A DNA stretch of 64,000 nt from Glycine soja (lineage: Eukaryota > Streptophyta > Magnoliopsida > Fabales > Fabaceae). The first letter of the stretch is position 1. Every line of letters starts with the position of its first letter. The notes beneath the pieces are model-generated. The model saw only the letters and a program-made list of their open reading frames with translations. It ran no database searches and was not told the DNA's origin. This document shows positions 22,641 through 35,339 of the stretch, piece by piece. The position numbers and the translations under genes were made by a program. The DNA is taken from positions 3,296,001-3,360,000 of the forward strand of contig NC_041021.1 in the NCBI RefSeq assembly GCF_004193775.1, written 5' to 3'.

Positions 22641-22864
22641 TAATGTGTTGTCTGTTTTTTTAATAACCCCAAATTAGCTAGCAAATTTAAAAGCAGAACC
22701 ATAATAGATAATTTTCATTATGTTTTCAAACAAGTTTTAGCAGAAATTCAATAAAAGTTTGATTATTTACTATGAATTAAAAGAATATTTAATGTGCATA
22801 TAACATAAATTATAAAAAATTAAATTAACTAAACTACAAATCCAAAATTGCTTAAACACTAATT

Positions 22865-25826
22865 GTTTCATTTTTAACTTTCAAATAATAGGTTGCCCAT
22901 TGGATGTGAAACGTCTTTAATCTCTTTGGTTCCAATGGTCTAGCATAATTGGAATACTGTATGATATAATAAAACATATGTTAATAATATATAATACCAA
23001 TTATAACAAAATGAAATACGTTTGAATTAAACAATTATCATTTCCCAATTATTCTTGAAAATTCCTAAGATTATAGTTGACATCCAATGCATGAGATAAT
23101 ACTCACACTCAGTGCTTCCTTTTTTTATTACACTAAATACATTATGAAATTTAGATATTCAATGTTAAGTAAAAATTAGTCTACATAGATTTAAAATATA
23201 ACTAGAAGCATTGTTTAAAGGTCTTACTTTAACAACAATCCACCTAGCAACAGACTTGGATTTACTTTGTGGAGTATCATCAAATCCTTTCAAAGCACTG
23301 TTCAATACACACATGGATGCGTATTGTACAATTAAAAAATTGATGTTCCCGACTAATGCTAATGCAAATGTATTGATAAATATAACTGACCTGTTAATAA
23401 TTCCTTTGAGGTAGTTGTCTGGCCTATTATGCAATGAACAAAACCAGATGAAAATATTTTCCTTAGGCAAAATGACGACCATTTGTCAATGTGCACTACA
23501 GTGGAGAACAATATAAGTTATTATATTATTATACATTATTTAAATTTAATTGTTTAGTTTAACTTACCCATTCGAGCAGGCTCCTAGGTACACATCCCTC
23601 TTTGAATTTCACATCCAATGCTTAATATAACTTTTTGATACAAATTGTGATTGCCCAGATCTTTATATGGACCGTGGCTTGAGGAATCCATACACATCAA
23701 CATTCCCAGCTCGTATACTTGTTTGATCATAAGTCTATTGTTGTTAAAATAAAGTAAATTATGTATGAATTTAAAACAATAAGTTGGGTAATAAACAATA
23801 ATGTAAATTGACTTACAGAATTCACAATTGTATAATAGAGAAGCTGGGATATTGACCACCGTGTGCTATTTCAGATAGATCTTCATGGTTTATGTACAAG
23901 GGAAAGTTGTCATTAAACACCCCAAATACGGTAGCATCCCACATAATCTGCAATGACTTAAGAAAAAGATGTGGGATGGTCAATGCCATCAGATATAGGG
24001 GATCATCGACATCATGATTCGGCCTATCTACAGGTTTCTCCTGTTTATCCAACACAGTTAATTAACATAATTTAATTATAGTGAACACTTTAATTGGAAA
24101 AAAAATTAATGACAGTGAAATACATGTTCTGATAAATGCTTGACAAGATGTATTGACCAAGCAACGAAAGTGTTAAGTGCCCGCCCTGCTTACTGAACCT
24201 CTTGGGTGGGTACAGGAATGGGAGAATCTTCATCTCTCACTTCCTCAACACTAAACTTGATTTGATTATGGCGCAAAGGCATGTTGTGAACGATTGTCGA
24301 CCCCTCATAAAGTCTTCCTAGGGAAACCAGGCGGGGAGGATTTTCTTTGATGTACAACCTGTATTTCTCTGAGTCACCCGTGTCTAGGTCGTTCCCTAAG
24401 GGGTCAACATGACTCTTCTTTGTGCTAACATGAGCAACTAAAGGACCAACCTTAGGCTCAAGAGGTAGTGCAAGTCCCTGTGATTGCATCTGTGACTGAA
24501 ACTGGGACTACATCTGGCTGAAGGACAACATTAGTTGTTAAGTCACTCTTTTTAGTGATCAACTCCTCCAACTGGTCCCTGATCTTTGGTGTTAAATGCT
24601 CCAGGTCTTCGGGATTCATGGAGGAAGAAGTGTAGGAGGTCCTTGGAGTCAGTCCAAAGTATTGTTTGATCATGACACTGGCTCTAGTAGGACGCATACG
24701 ACTAGGGTGTTCTGGTTGCCCAATGGCAGCAGTCAGTACATCCTGACATCCATGGGTGACAAAGGAACCCTGTGAGGCCTGCTCCTCTAAGGAATCTTGT
24801 AACAAACACATTTATTGGTTTACTCAATCACACAATAAACATAATAATTGCAATTGACAATTGAAAATCTTGTCAGCAATTTCCTTTGCTGCCTCAGACG
24901 TCATTTAGCTAGTTTTCTTAGTGCGGGTCATCTTCCACTTCACGTGTCATTTGATGGGAGATGAAGGATCAATCATGGTGTTAGTGCTTCTAGATTTAGC
25001 AGCTTCCTCTAGTTGTTTCTTTTTCTTCTCATCCATAAACTTGTTTTCTAGAAATTCATAACCCCCATGAAACAACACATGAAGGGCAGTGTTTTGTTTC
25101 TAAATGGCTTGTACCTTATTTCTCACATCCTTTAAAAATTAAGCATTATTCAAAGTTATTATTACTGACAATAGTAAGTAAATTTAATGTTTAAAACAAT
25201 GAAAATCACAAAGTTACCTCCCACGAAGGGTCTCTGCGACTCTGACAAAATTGGGTCCATTTCTCTTTGCTAATGTTGTACTTTCACAAACAATGTCATC
25301 GACACCATCCTTGTCGGCTGCAAGTGCCCATTTCGATGTTAAATTAGACTTGAACTGTCTCCACCGCTCCCCTATGGTTTGAAGTATTTTCTTTTTCGTC
25401 CTCAAATCAAATGCTTCAGGGATATCAAATTTAGCCCAACAAACGAAAATCACATTTTATTGTTAGTATAGTAAATTACAATTTTATTGTTAATCATCAA
25501 AATGCAGTATTTAAGTCAAATACTTGAATATCCTTCCATATCAAATCCTTCTGGTTAGCAGGGACTTGTTTCCAATTCTTATATGTCACATCTACCTTAT
25601 CGCGAGCAACGATCCCTAGATATGTTCTTAACTTCCTTTTGTAGGGACTGTCGGCTTTCCAAGTTACAAGATCCACATGGACCAAGGGTATCTTTGCCCC
25701 AACTAGTCTAGTAGCTAATGATCTCAGCTGGGTCGCTTTTCTTGTCCTCTTCATGGTAGAAGGTGAATGTGATGTTGAATCAGTAGGAGGAGGAGGATGA
25801 GGAGGGGAGCTGGGTGGTATAGCCAT
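22865..25826 (-). pseudogene. CACTA ORF: Transposase_24 (Ptta/En/Spm) plus Ulp1-like C48 protease, copy A
   Basis: On the minus strand the gene starts MAIPPSSPPHPPPP at 25826 and then has LRTYLGIVARDKVDVTYKNW, exon end near 25524. The next exon (25453-25217) has IGERWRQFKSNLTSKWALA. Later exons carry the DPLYLMALTIPHLFLK and YINHEDLSEIAHGGQ regions. The peptidase part has MVVILPKENIFIWFCSLHNR and, at about 23070-23020, GSTEC with the catalytic cysteine, then ARPLEPKRLKTFHIQWA. Lesions include a one-base frameshift near 25275 and in-frame stops between 24890 and 25110. Proteins of this type occur in legume CACTA elements; what the SUMO-protease-like domain does in transposition is unclear. This copy is dead but keeps the whole domain order. 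Confidence 0.82.
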
Positions 25827-25937
25827 TTGCTTGTTAAGAAAAAAACATTAATTTTAAAAATGATCATAAAAGTATTTTATGTTATGTAACTGAATAAACT
25901 AAAATGAAGCACATATAAAAAAATTATACTAGAAAAT

Positions 25938-26478
25938 GTTAATTAATTCTCTTTATCATGATCATTATGATTTGCATGAACATCGTCAGCTTCTTCTTCT
26001 CTGACGATGTTTGGCAAGCTTTGTGTGGACAAAGGACTAACATAAGTATCAATGAGTGAATCATCATCTTTAACATTATCACTAATTGTTTTCTCGTGTA
26101 GAACCATTGACCACCTTTCATCACAAGGGTCTTGAACACAAAATACCTATTTAGCTTGTTCTGCCATGATGAATGGGTCATTTTGGTAAGCGAGTTTCTA
26201 AAATTTACCAACATAAATCCTACATCATCGGTCCGCACATCGATATTGCTGTCAACCCACTTATATTTGAAAACACAGATAGTGAATTTGAATAGTTTAG
26301 CTCCTAGATTTCTTCAATAAAACCAAAGTAAGGGATGAAAGCTACACAAGGATTGTCATCATGTACACTAGTGAAGTGTTGAGATTCATCCCTTATGGTA
26401 ACCCCACTATTTTGCATTGTACTTTTCTCGTCTTGTGCTTATGTATAGAAGGAATACTTGTTTATATCGTATCCTTGC
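25938..26478 (-). pseudogene. CACTA transposase (TNP2-type) C-terminal DUF4216 region
   Basis: The minus strand shows FIPYFGFIEEI, a stop, ELNYSNS, then frame-shifted pieces leading to TDDVGFMLVNFRNSLTKMTH, SSWQNKLNRYFVFKTLVMKG and an acidic tail. This matches the DUF4216 domain that follows the Transposase_21 core in plant CACTA transposases (expected form: ...GFTLVDLxKxGYxxDPFIMASQA...). The catalytic part upstream is missing because the gypsy LTR starts at 26479. At least two frame breaks are present. Confidence 0.75.
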
Positions 26479-27336
26479 TGTCATACCCTAATTTCGTCCA
26501 GGGACCTTCATTTGCTAACATTTTGATTCTTGCTAGTCGAATTGAGCTGCTTGACACCAGTTGTCGCGCTATCCGAAAGGTTTTTTTGACATTTCGGAAA
26601 ATAATATGAAAAATACCCAAAAGAGAGGGCAAAAGAGTCATTTAGAAGATTTTTCTGAACCCTGACTCGCTTGGGCCACCAAATAACTTCATGGTGAAGT
26701 AACTAGCTCGCCTAGGTGAGCTCAAATCACCTGGGCGAGCAAGGTTGCTTCAGGAAGAAGTAACAGCTCGCCTGGGTGAGCTGTCATGACCCTAAATGCT
26801 TTGTTTTGCTATAAATAGGCGTGAAGAGGGGTTGAGAGGGGGGTTCTGAGGTCCAGAGGTGAAAGATTGGAGAGAAAGAAGAGAAAAAGAAGCTAAATCA
26901 TTGTCGAATTGTGACTATAACCAATTTCTACATCATTCTTCATTCATTCTTTGTCCGGTTAGTGTTTGTCTTTAAGGATTTGAACATGATTCATGAACCC
27001 TTAGGGGTTCTCTTTATTATTTTGTGCATCTTCATCTATTTCTCCTATTATCGGTGATCATTTTTTTTTTAAAGTAAGTTTTAACCGATCATTAGTACCG
27101 CAAGTTATCTTTAAAAAAGGATTGAAGGTTAATAAGCAAAAATCAAGATAAAACCAACTCATAACTAATTTCTTTTTTTTTTTTATCAAATATCACTTGA
27201 GATCATTTCAAGGTCCAATGCCTTAACGACTCTCTCCTCTTTTAAAAAATCAAAAGGTTATTTTAAGGTCCAACGCCTTAATGATTCTTTTCGCTTTTCA
27301 AAGTTTAAAAGACAGTTTCAAGGTTCAATGCCTTAA
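26479..27336 (+). repeat. Gypsy LTR, left part (same family as 15990 and 58826)
   Basis: It begins TGTCATACCCTAATTTCG, has two GCTCGCCTGGGTGAGC-like palindromes (near 26703 and 26767), a TATAAATA box at 26820-26827 and repeated aaggtccaacgcctta phrases. It is interrupted at the last such phrase (TAA target) by a PIF/Harbinger element and resumes at 34118. It sits inside CACTA element A. Confidence 0.88.
26820..26827 (+). promoter_or_regulatory. LTR TATA box
   Basis: TATAAATA in gctataaataggcg, the same position as in the sister LTRs. Confidence 0.7.
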
Positions 27337-28151
27337 GAGTGTGTTTGGATGAGGAAATTTAAAATTCTAGAGAATTTAAAATTTTGAGAATTTCAAATTC
27401 TTCAATTTAAATTCCTTCATTTCTAAAATTTTGTGTTTGGATAAGAAATTAGATTTCTTCATTTTTAAAATTTTGTGTTTGGATAATGAAATTAAATTTC
27501 TTCATTTTCAAAATTTTGTGTTTGGATAAGGAAATTGAATTTATTTATTTTTAAAATTTCTTATTTTGATAAAATAATCAAATGCATTCTCTTTTAAAAT
27601 TTTATATTTTAATAAAACAATTTTTTAATAAAATAATTATTTTTTTCATTAATAAATTCTATGTACTATTTATCGAGTGTGATATTCCAATAAATATGTA
27701 CTATTTTAATCTATTTCAATTAAAAATATATAATTTAACTATTTAAATTATTATTTCATTTACGACACACTACACCACTCACAACATAAACAATATTTAG
27801 TATCATTTCGCCTTAGAATGTTATTTAGAAGTCTATAGATGAAACTTGTTTTTTTGCCAAAGTCATTGGTCAGTAATGCAATTACACCAAAAAAATTTAG
27901 ACGGAAATAAAATCTAGTCACAAAATAAGTCCAACTTACAAAATAATTTTGAATTTTCTAATTGCATTTGCTTCAACACAGGAATTCCTTCACATATTTT
28001 CTGCAAAAGAAGACATAATGTTAAGTGTCACTAAACAAATCATATTTGTTAAAACATAATTTGTTATATAAAATGAAAGATATAAATGTAAAACATAATT
28101 ATACAACATCAACATACTTGTCATGATATCAAACGTACTTGTAATTTGACA

Positions 28152-29047
28152 TTAAGGCATAAAAGATAAGATGTAATCCTCTTTCTCATCCAATGGAAGA
28201 GCTTTTATAATCGCAAACTTAATGGGATTTTCTGTCAACCAATCAATTGCTCTATGTCTAAGTGCACCATTAAAATTAGGTATATTATCTAGCTCACTCA
28301 CCACTTCATGTACCACTTCTTGAGCTTCTTTTATCTCCATCTTCTTCTTTGTCACTTCAACAAATTCTTTCAATGACTCGGCTACTTCTTTCATTGAGGA
28401 AATCATCCCTTCTTTCTCTCCACTCTTACTTGGCGAATGTTTTTTCTCGTGGCAGAACTTGATCCCTCTAAGTCAAAACTCACACTATGAATTACTTCCT
28501 CTTCATTTGTTTCTTTGCTCATGATATCATCTGCATCTAATGCATTTTCTGCTCCGAGTCCAGTAGCTCTATCCTTTGCACATAGGTCAACAATATCATC
28601 CCAATTAGGAATGACTTTGAATCGAAATCGTTTGGCCTCTTCATGTGACTTGAAAAAAATAGAAACATGTTAATAACAACACAAATAACAACTACTATTG
28701 AATAAAATTAAAAGATAATTGGCTACCTTAACATATTCATTCCATGCAATTTCATTTTCAACGATAATCATGTACTTTGTGCTATCCCAGTCAAATCCAC
28801 TTTGACTAAGAATGTCACTCACAATTCCATACCATGTTCTCCAAAGCTTAAAACGATTCTTAACATTATCTGCCATGAGGTGAACTCCAAAACGCTTGGA
28901 CAAAATTTGAGCTACAGTACTATATGCTACTGCTTTCCAATTTCCATCACCTTTATTGCCCAAATTTCTTTGATCTCTAAGCACTTCAGCTAGCACACGT
29001 TCCATTTCCAAGTTCCATGCGAAAGGTGAGACATGTAAAATTAGCAT
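28152..29047 (-). pseudogene. PIF/Harbinger ORF1, Myb/SANT-like DNA-binding protein
   Basis: Exon 1 (29047-28727) contains MERVLAEVLRDQRNLGNKGD, WKAVAYSTVAQILSKRFGV, ADNVKNRFKLWRTWYGI and a WNEYVK end, the Myb/SANT-like domain that recruits Harbinger transposase to the element. A GT donor after AAG and an AG acceptor give exon 2 from 28648, with FRFKVIPNWDDIVDLCAKDR then an acidic Ser-rich stretch. The last part (MKEVAESLKEFVEVTKKKME ... DYILSFMP, coiled-coil-like) is in another frame: a six-A run at about 28440-28445 seems one base short. Restoring it would give a single frame to the stop at 28152. Otherwise complete in length. Confidence 0.82.
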
Positions 29048-29194
29048 TCTACGAAAGTATAAAATTAACTACACATAAAAAGAAAACAAAATCCAAAGTA
29101 TTATAAAATACAAAAATCCAAAGTATCACACATACATGAGTATAGAGTCAATTACACATAAGAAACAAAATCCAAATCCACTAAAAACATCTCC

Positions 29195-30614
29195 CTAATC
29201 AAAGTTTCTTCTTATTTGATAGGTGGCAAACATATTCATTGCTAAAGTATCACAAAATCTTGTCCATTCCTCAGTTGCTTGGATAGTTGTGACTTCATCT
29301 CCAATATTATTTGTGACTCTTTCCATTTGTTGATTGATTAACTCATTGTCAACAACAGATAAAAGTTCCAAGTCTTGGGCTTCCAAAATTGGATCACTAT
29401 GTTGTTCATTTCTTATGAAATTATGTAGCATGAAACAAGCATTAATAATTCTTATGTGTTTTTATATCAAAAAAAGAAGGAGTTCTTAATATACTCCATC
29501 TTTTCTTCAATACCCCAAATGACCTTTCAATAACATTCTTTGCACTTGCATGACGAAGATTAAATAACTCCTTGTAATTTTGAGGAGTGTTTCTGATCCA
29601 CTCATTAAGATGATATCTAGTCCCTTGATAAGGTGCTAAAAATCCAGGGCCATTTGTATACCCCACATCCACAAGAAAATATTTACCTACAATGGTTAAA
29701 AAAAATATTATATATAAAAGTATGCATATTTCTTTTATATGTTAAATATAGTTTCATCATTTCATGATATTACCATTTGGTATATGGAGACAATTTTGAC
29801 GACGCAAAGCATCTCGCAATACTCGAGAATCTCCTGCTAACCCTTCCCACCCGGCCAACGCATATATAAACCTTAAATCTGGACCACAAACTCCTAAAAC
29901 ATTTGTAGAGATATCACCTTTTTTATTACGATATCTAGGTCTATCTTCTGCAGAAACTGTTACTGGAATATGCATCCCATCAAGTGCTCCAATCGAATTC
30001 TAAAAACATTCCAAAATAAAAAAATAAGTCACAGTCACTTAAAGTACCTTATAATTACTAACAAATGACAAACTTACCTTAAACCATCTCCATTTGTTTT
30101 CCACCGAGCCCTCTAGATTATACTCATGAAACTTCAAATATTCTTTGCTTACTTTCATTATAGCTCGCAGGACATTCTTGAATTGCCTACTAATTGTTTC
30201 CATGGATCTACAATAACTAAAGTGCACAACTCTATACTTTAGGTTGTGAGCAAGGATATGCAAAAACATTGCCACAACTTCATCTATAGGAACATTTTTT
30301 GTTTTTACCAATTGCCCTTTCTCTTGTAAAATTCTACAAAGCTTAAAAAATGTCTTTTTACTGACCCTTAATTGTTCAATGCAATCAGTTTCTGTTCCCC
30401 TGTATAGACGATTGAGGAAACTATGCCTTTCTAATTCCAAATTTTGGGTAGGTTCCTTAACAAAATACTTGTCATGATACCAAGTCAGTGCACCCAAAAG
30501 CATAGTGACAACACTAACAATAATGAAAAATACTTGTTCAAGTTCTTCTTCCTCCTCTTCATCTCTTCTACGTTTTCTTGAAGTAGCCAAAGCATCAACT
30601 ATACTACTTTCCAT
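29195..30614 (-). pseudogene. PIF/Harbinger transposase (HARBI1-like, DDE_Tnp_4)
   Basis: The start is taken at ATG 30614 (MESSIVDALATSRKRRR, a basic N-terminus). Exon 1 (30614-30078) has the helix-turn-helix-like region FFKLCRILQEKGQL and VDEVVAMFLHILAHN-type sequence. Exon 2 (29999-29774) starts [13 protein letters not shown] with the first catalytic Asp and contains [10 protein letters not shown]. Exon 3 (29686 down) starts KYFLVDVGYTNGPGFLAPYQ with the second Asp and has VIERSFGVLKKRW with the catalytic Glu. Phases agree across both introns. A frameshift near 29445 separates this from the tail beginning IINACFMLHNFIRNE, which ends at 29195. All three acidic catalytic residues are intact. 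Confidence 0.88.
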
Positions 30615-30649
30615 TTCTTGACTATCCACACTATATAACTAAAAGAAAA

Positions 30650-33600
30650 GTAATATAATAACAAAGGATTAATTAGGCAGTTGATGCATATGCTTATCAA
30701 GAATAATGATAAAAATTCAATTGAACAATCAATAGAAATTCAAATACATCATTACCATCTCTTATCAAACATGTGTCATACTCAAGAAAAAAAAAAGACA
30801 AAGCAAGATGTGAAGGTAGAAAAGGACCACGTATATGCACTTTCTTCCTTCGTATGTAGTCCTCTCTTTTTTATGTTTATATATTGAAACACTAATCAAT
30901 GCCAGGATATATCCATCTTAATTATATTGTTTAACTTGGTAGCACCAGTGTACTCTTTATCCTAGCTAAGAAGCCATGTATTAACAATTTAACATCTGGT
31001 TCAGGTTTAAGGCTCTACTATAAGACCCAGGACCAATATATCAATTACATAAAAATAAATTTTGCTTTCAAAAGCGGACATATAATAAAAAGAAATAAAT
31101 TAAAGGAGTATAAAATAATTTAAAATTCAGTCCTACTGACGTGTGCTCAAAAAATTATAAAGAATTAATAAATAGAAAACCTGTATTTAAAATTACTACT
31201 ATAATGAAAATATATCATTACAATAAATAGAGTTGCAGATGTAGGGTGTCTTGGCTATAATATATATTGTTTCAGACATAAGTAATTTCTTACGCTCATA
31301 TCATGCTGGTTTATTCATACATGCTTTAAGTAACTCCATATGGCTGGAAAAGCTGAGATCAATGAACTAGTTCACAGTTGCAGAGATGTACGAATACGAG
31401 GAGGGGCAGTATATTTATTTACATACATGCATATGTACTAGTGGAAACTTATGCTAAATATATGAAACTTTACTCATTAAAAATACTATAACTAATGTTT
31501 TGTTTGATGACCAAAAAACTCTTTGAAAAAGAATCTAGCTACGTAATATATGAAGAATCCTGAAACTTTGCTTGATCAATTTTTTATGGAGGCACATGGC
31601 AGGGTTGTTGTCGGCTTGAGAATGGATAAAAGCATATCTGACAAGGATTCGGGAGCTCTTGAAGAAGGTTTTGATTTTTGCTTGCCTGAGGTTTTGATTC
31701 ATGGGAGGTTCTTCTGAGTTTGAGACTTTGGATAGATAATACTTATCTTCACTCAATCCTTTCAAGGTCAGTTAATTAAGTCATTCATGTAATTAATTAT
31801 TTCAATTTGTTTACTGTTATATCATTGTTATGTATTAAATATAAGGATTCATCACATCCAACAGTAATTGATTCTTTTATTGGATTATTGAGCTAACCCA
31901 GTGGCATTTCTGGTAGAATATTGGTTTATTCATTTTCTATAAACAGGAAATGCAAGTTGTGTTATTTAAGTTCTACATTATTCTTTTCTTTAAGGAGAAG
32001 ATTGGATTTTTTTTTTTTTTACTTCTGATTTAGTGTTTCTAGACTGGATCTGATTATATTCATTTTTTTCTTTATCAGTTGAACTCCATATGGTTTATTC
32101 ATATACGATTGTAACACAAACTTAATACATACATGCTTTTAGTTTCAAACCAACATTCATGTATGACACAATGCTAGGACACCCTACATCTGCAAAAAAA
32201 TATATATTACTCATACATATGGTTTATTCATACATGCTTTAAGTAATTTGCACATATCTGGTGTACTCATAAATATATGGTTTATTCATACATGGTCAAT
32301 TAGGATTATTATATAAATATATTCCTCTATGAGGAAATCAATAAATGAAAAATGAGTTGCTATTTTATCTTCTTCATAGTTTTTATATAGTCTTTTATTG
32401 TGTTTTCTTAGGAGTAGTGGTAGTGTAGTATTCTGCACTCTAGTTTAGGCATAGTTCAATATTACAAAATTAGTTTTTCTTGACTTATATATTTTAATTT
32501 TATCACACCTAGTGGGATAAGGCGTTGTTGTTGTTGTATACCTAAAGGCAGCCTAAAATAAGAAAGCGGGGGTGAACTTAAATTCCTAGAAGCCTAAAAT
32601 TAGAAGGCGTTTATGAACTTAAACCCCATCAAGGAATGAATACCATGGTCCATATTCTATTTAGTATTGTATCAACAAATTTCCAATTACTAACATTGCT
32701 AATATATATAGTCTTTAATAATGGTACAAGGATTTTAAAAGTGTCATGAGCACCTTAAAGTCTGAAATCCTGCAATAAGAAGACCTCTTCTCATTAAGTT
32801 CAGCTTTGGACATTTATGTTCGATATAGGAGTAAACTATAGCAAACTAAATTAAGTGAAACCTAGCTGAAATAGCTCAATTAGGAAAGGGAAATTATGTC
32901 AAGATAAATGGCAAATCTGGTGTACTGTGAGTTATCCCTAGAAAGTTTGGAAACCGTATCATATAGTGTAATGGAAAAGGCAGAGACATATCAGATTATT
33001 GGAGATACCAAAATTCTTGTATTCAATAAGAGCAAGGATATCACTTTAAAGTTTAAACCAGCAGAATATATGCTAATGCTATGCTATCATTGTCAATCCA
33101 GCTTCATCATTACTGCATTTTGAAAACCATAGCAAAAAGTCTCTTTTTTCTCTATTTCTATAAGGTTCATCAGAGTATATATATAATAACATAAAAAAGT
33201 TCAATCTTAAATGTCTCAATGTCTTGTTTTAACAGCAACTAAATTCTTAAATTGATAAGATTTTCTCACTCTAAAGAAGAACAAGACAAAAACAACAGGA
33301 AGATCATAAACAACTAGTAAATAACATTTAGACAGATCATTCATACAGAATATAGAATCTGCGCACGAACAAGGCACAATAAGAATTAGAAATTCCAGCA
33401 CAAACTACATATCATATGAAAATAGACAAGAAATAAATGAACACCGTGATTTCTAGATCTATGCCTTATTACGCTTAGATTGAACAATAAAGATAGAGAT
33501 AGAAATAATAATCGTAGGAATAATGAAAAATGAACCATATATTTGAAAAGTGCATTGATGGAGGCGAGAACTGACCTTGCTTGTGATCGGCACCTTTTTC

Positions 33601-33900
33601 AGAATAATGCAGAGAGAGAAACTGTTGCAAGAGAAAGAGAATAGTGGAAAACTTTGCAAGAATGAACGATCGAGAGAGAACCTATCAAAATCCTAACACA
33701 ATCACCTTCTTTTTCTTCTTCCTTTCCGATGCAGTCACCAAAAACCACCGATGCAGTCACCAGAAACCACCACCGGCAGCTGAACAAGTGCGGACGTTTT
33801 CGGCAGAAGCTGTTGCAAGAGAGAGAATGAAGGATTTCGAAAGAAGCTGTTGCAAGAGAATGAAAGAGCCAGAGAATGAAGGAGCCACAGAATGAAGGAT
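30650..33900 (-). other. PIF/Harbinger 5' leader with probable long intron
   Basis: AT-rich sequence lies between the transposase ATG and the right terminus. A likely non-coding first exon lies at about 33580-33900 (minus strand), ending ...GCAAG before GTCAGTTCTCG, a plausible donor. 33780-33920 holds short repeats of ctgttgcaagagag and gaatgaaggatttcg. Two roughly 25-bp direct repeats (gtttattcatacatgctt at about 31307 and 32222) and an inverted pair (gcagatgtagggtgtc at 31233, its complement near 32177) suggest a smaller nested insertion. A tgggataaggcgttgttgttg phrase at about 32514 resembles the 3' end of plant SINEs. Confidence 0.5.
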
Positions 33901-34120
33901 TTCGGGAGAAGCTACATCAGAAAAGAATTTCAAATTCTTTCATAAATGGAAAGAATTTAAAATGCTAATATTTAAGTTAACTAAAATCCCTTATCAAAAT
34001 CCTCAAATTTCAATTTCTTTCTAAATTTCTATCCAAACATCTTATTTGATTGGAAAGTAATTAAAATCCTTTAAAAAATTGAATTACCCTATTAAATTCC
34101 CCCATCCAAACACACTCTAA

Positions 34121-34530
34121 ATGAATTTTGTTCGCAATTAAAATCAATCTTTCAAAAAACCTAAAATCAATGTAACTCATAAACTTTCAGACTTAAAGAA
34201 CTACGTAAGTCTGAGTTCCTCATCACACTTGAGGATATGTAGGAGCAAGAGCAATGCTCTTGTTGACCCCAAAAAAGTAAAAAACATAAAAAGACAAAAA
34301 TATAAAAAGGGAAAAGAAAATCATTTTGAAGTCACGTTATGCACACTTGATTAAAGGCTACCATCCCTTGTGACGGGGGCGTGGGGTGCTAATATCTTCC
34401 CCGTGCATAAACAACTCCCGAACCCTCATTTTTAAAATCCGTAGACCTTTATCATTTTGGTTTTTCTAACGCTTATCCTCGAAGAAACGTTGGTGGCGAC
34501 TCTGTTTGTTTTCTCCCTTGGAGACAAACG
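34121..34530 (+). repeat. Gypsy LTR, right part after the Harbinger insertion
   Basis: It continues the LTR of 26479 with tctttcaaaaaacctaaaatc, gagttcctcatc, gaggatatgtaggagcaaga and cgttggtggcgactct. The LTR end (..TTGCAACA in sisters) is missing; sequence switches near 34530 to the end of another element's polyprotein. Confidence 0.85.
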
Positions 34531-34539
34531 ATTTGATGC

Positions 34540-34740
34540 AATCCTCTCTAGTAAGGGACCAGTTACCAGAGCCATGAGCAAGAGGCTCCAAGAGGATTGA
34601 GCTAGAGATACTAAAGAAGGCCCTAGGGTTGTCATGAACCTTAGGGTAGATTTTTTAGCCCATGGGTCAAGTTTGGATCCACTCTTCTTTGTAAATATTA
34701 GAATAGGTTTTTCCTTCTTTTGGGCCATTCTAGTAGTATA
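34540..34740 (+). pseudogene. C-terminal end of an LTR-retrotransposon polyprotein
   Basis: The plus frame gives GPVTRAMSKRLQED, a stop, ARDTKEGPRVVMNLRVDF and a hydrophobic tail ending at a stop near 34740. RSxxxRLQ-type sequence is the usual end of plant gypsy integrase/polyprotein. No upstream catalytic domains remain in the window. Confidence 0.5.
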
Positions 34741-34830
34741 GGGTTTTAGCCTTGTATTTCAGGGCATTTTGAGTAATCTTTGTAGTAGAGACTTTTTCTT
34801 TTTTATTTTCATGTATTATTGGAATGGGGG

Positions 34831-35337
34831 TGAGCTTAGCTATTATAGGAGGTGTGTAGCTAAGCTCTAGCTTCTTTAGGAATTTTCTCAAGCAAGCTTC
34901 TCAAGGAGGTGAACTTAGTTATTAGAGGGGTGTGTGTAGCCAAGCTCTAACTTCTTAAGGAAGTTTTCTCAAAGAAGCTTCTCAAGGAAGCTACCTAGTC
35001 TATAAATAGAAACATGTGTAACACTTGTTGTAACTTTGATGAATGAAAGTCTTATGAGACACATTTCTCTCCCTCTTTTATTCCTTCAATTTCGTGCTCC
35101 CCCCTTCTCTCTTTCTTTTCCTCCATTAAAGCATCCTCTTCAAGCTTCTTATCCAAGGCACATTCTTGGTGGTGAAGCTCCTTCTTCTATGGCTTATTCC
35201 CTAGTGGATGGTGACTCCCCTCTCCTCTTCTCCTTTGCCTTCCGCTGCATCTCCATGGTGGAAAATCACCCTTGAAGGACCTCATTGAAGATCAAAGATC
35301 CAACCTCCATAGAAGCTCCACAAGCAAGCTTCCATCA
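34831..35337 (+). repeat. Short LTR of another retroelement
   Basis: The right end CTTCCATCA is fixed by the adjoining primer-binding site. The left end is placed at TGAGCTTAGC after a G-rich tract (ggaatggggg) and is approximate. It includes a directly repeated phrase (agcttctcaaggagg) and a TATA box tctataaatagaa near 34995. Confidence 0.6.
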
Positions 35338-35339
35338 AG

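Larger units (their letters stand above)
22256..26478 (-). mobile_element. CACTA element A, 3' end with Transposase_24/Ulp1 gene (truncated)
   Basis: The terminus CACTACTAGAAAATAGGG at 22256 is followed by an array of AACATCGG hairpins and then, on the minus strand, the 3' end of an Ulp1-protease/Transposase_24 gene and the DUF4216 tail of a transposase gene. The element is broken at 26479 by a gypsy LTR. The opposite end is not identifiable with confidence; the terminus at 56188 is of the same family but its flanking bases do not match (TAT against CCA). Confidence 0.8.
27337..34117 (-). mobile_element. PIF/Harbinger DNA transposon with both genes (6.8 kb)
   Basis: Terminal inverted repeats GAGTGTGTTTGGATG / CATCCAAACACACTC are flanked by a TAA target duplication (27334-27336 and 34118-34120). 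Further inside, the ends share aaatttaaaattct / agaatttaaaat-type sequence in inverted order. It encodes a Myb/SANT-like ORF1 and a DDE transposase, both minus strand. The surrounding gypsy LTR continues perfectly across the insertion. Each gene carries one apparent frameshift, so the copy looks recently disabled. Confidence 0.93.

Noticed and set aside
33644..33895. 83-codon plus-strand frame with repeated glutamate/arginine words
   Set aside because: It overlaps the probable non-coding first exon of the minus-strand Harbinger transcript and reflects short GA-rich repeats.
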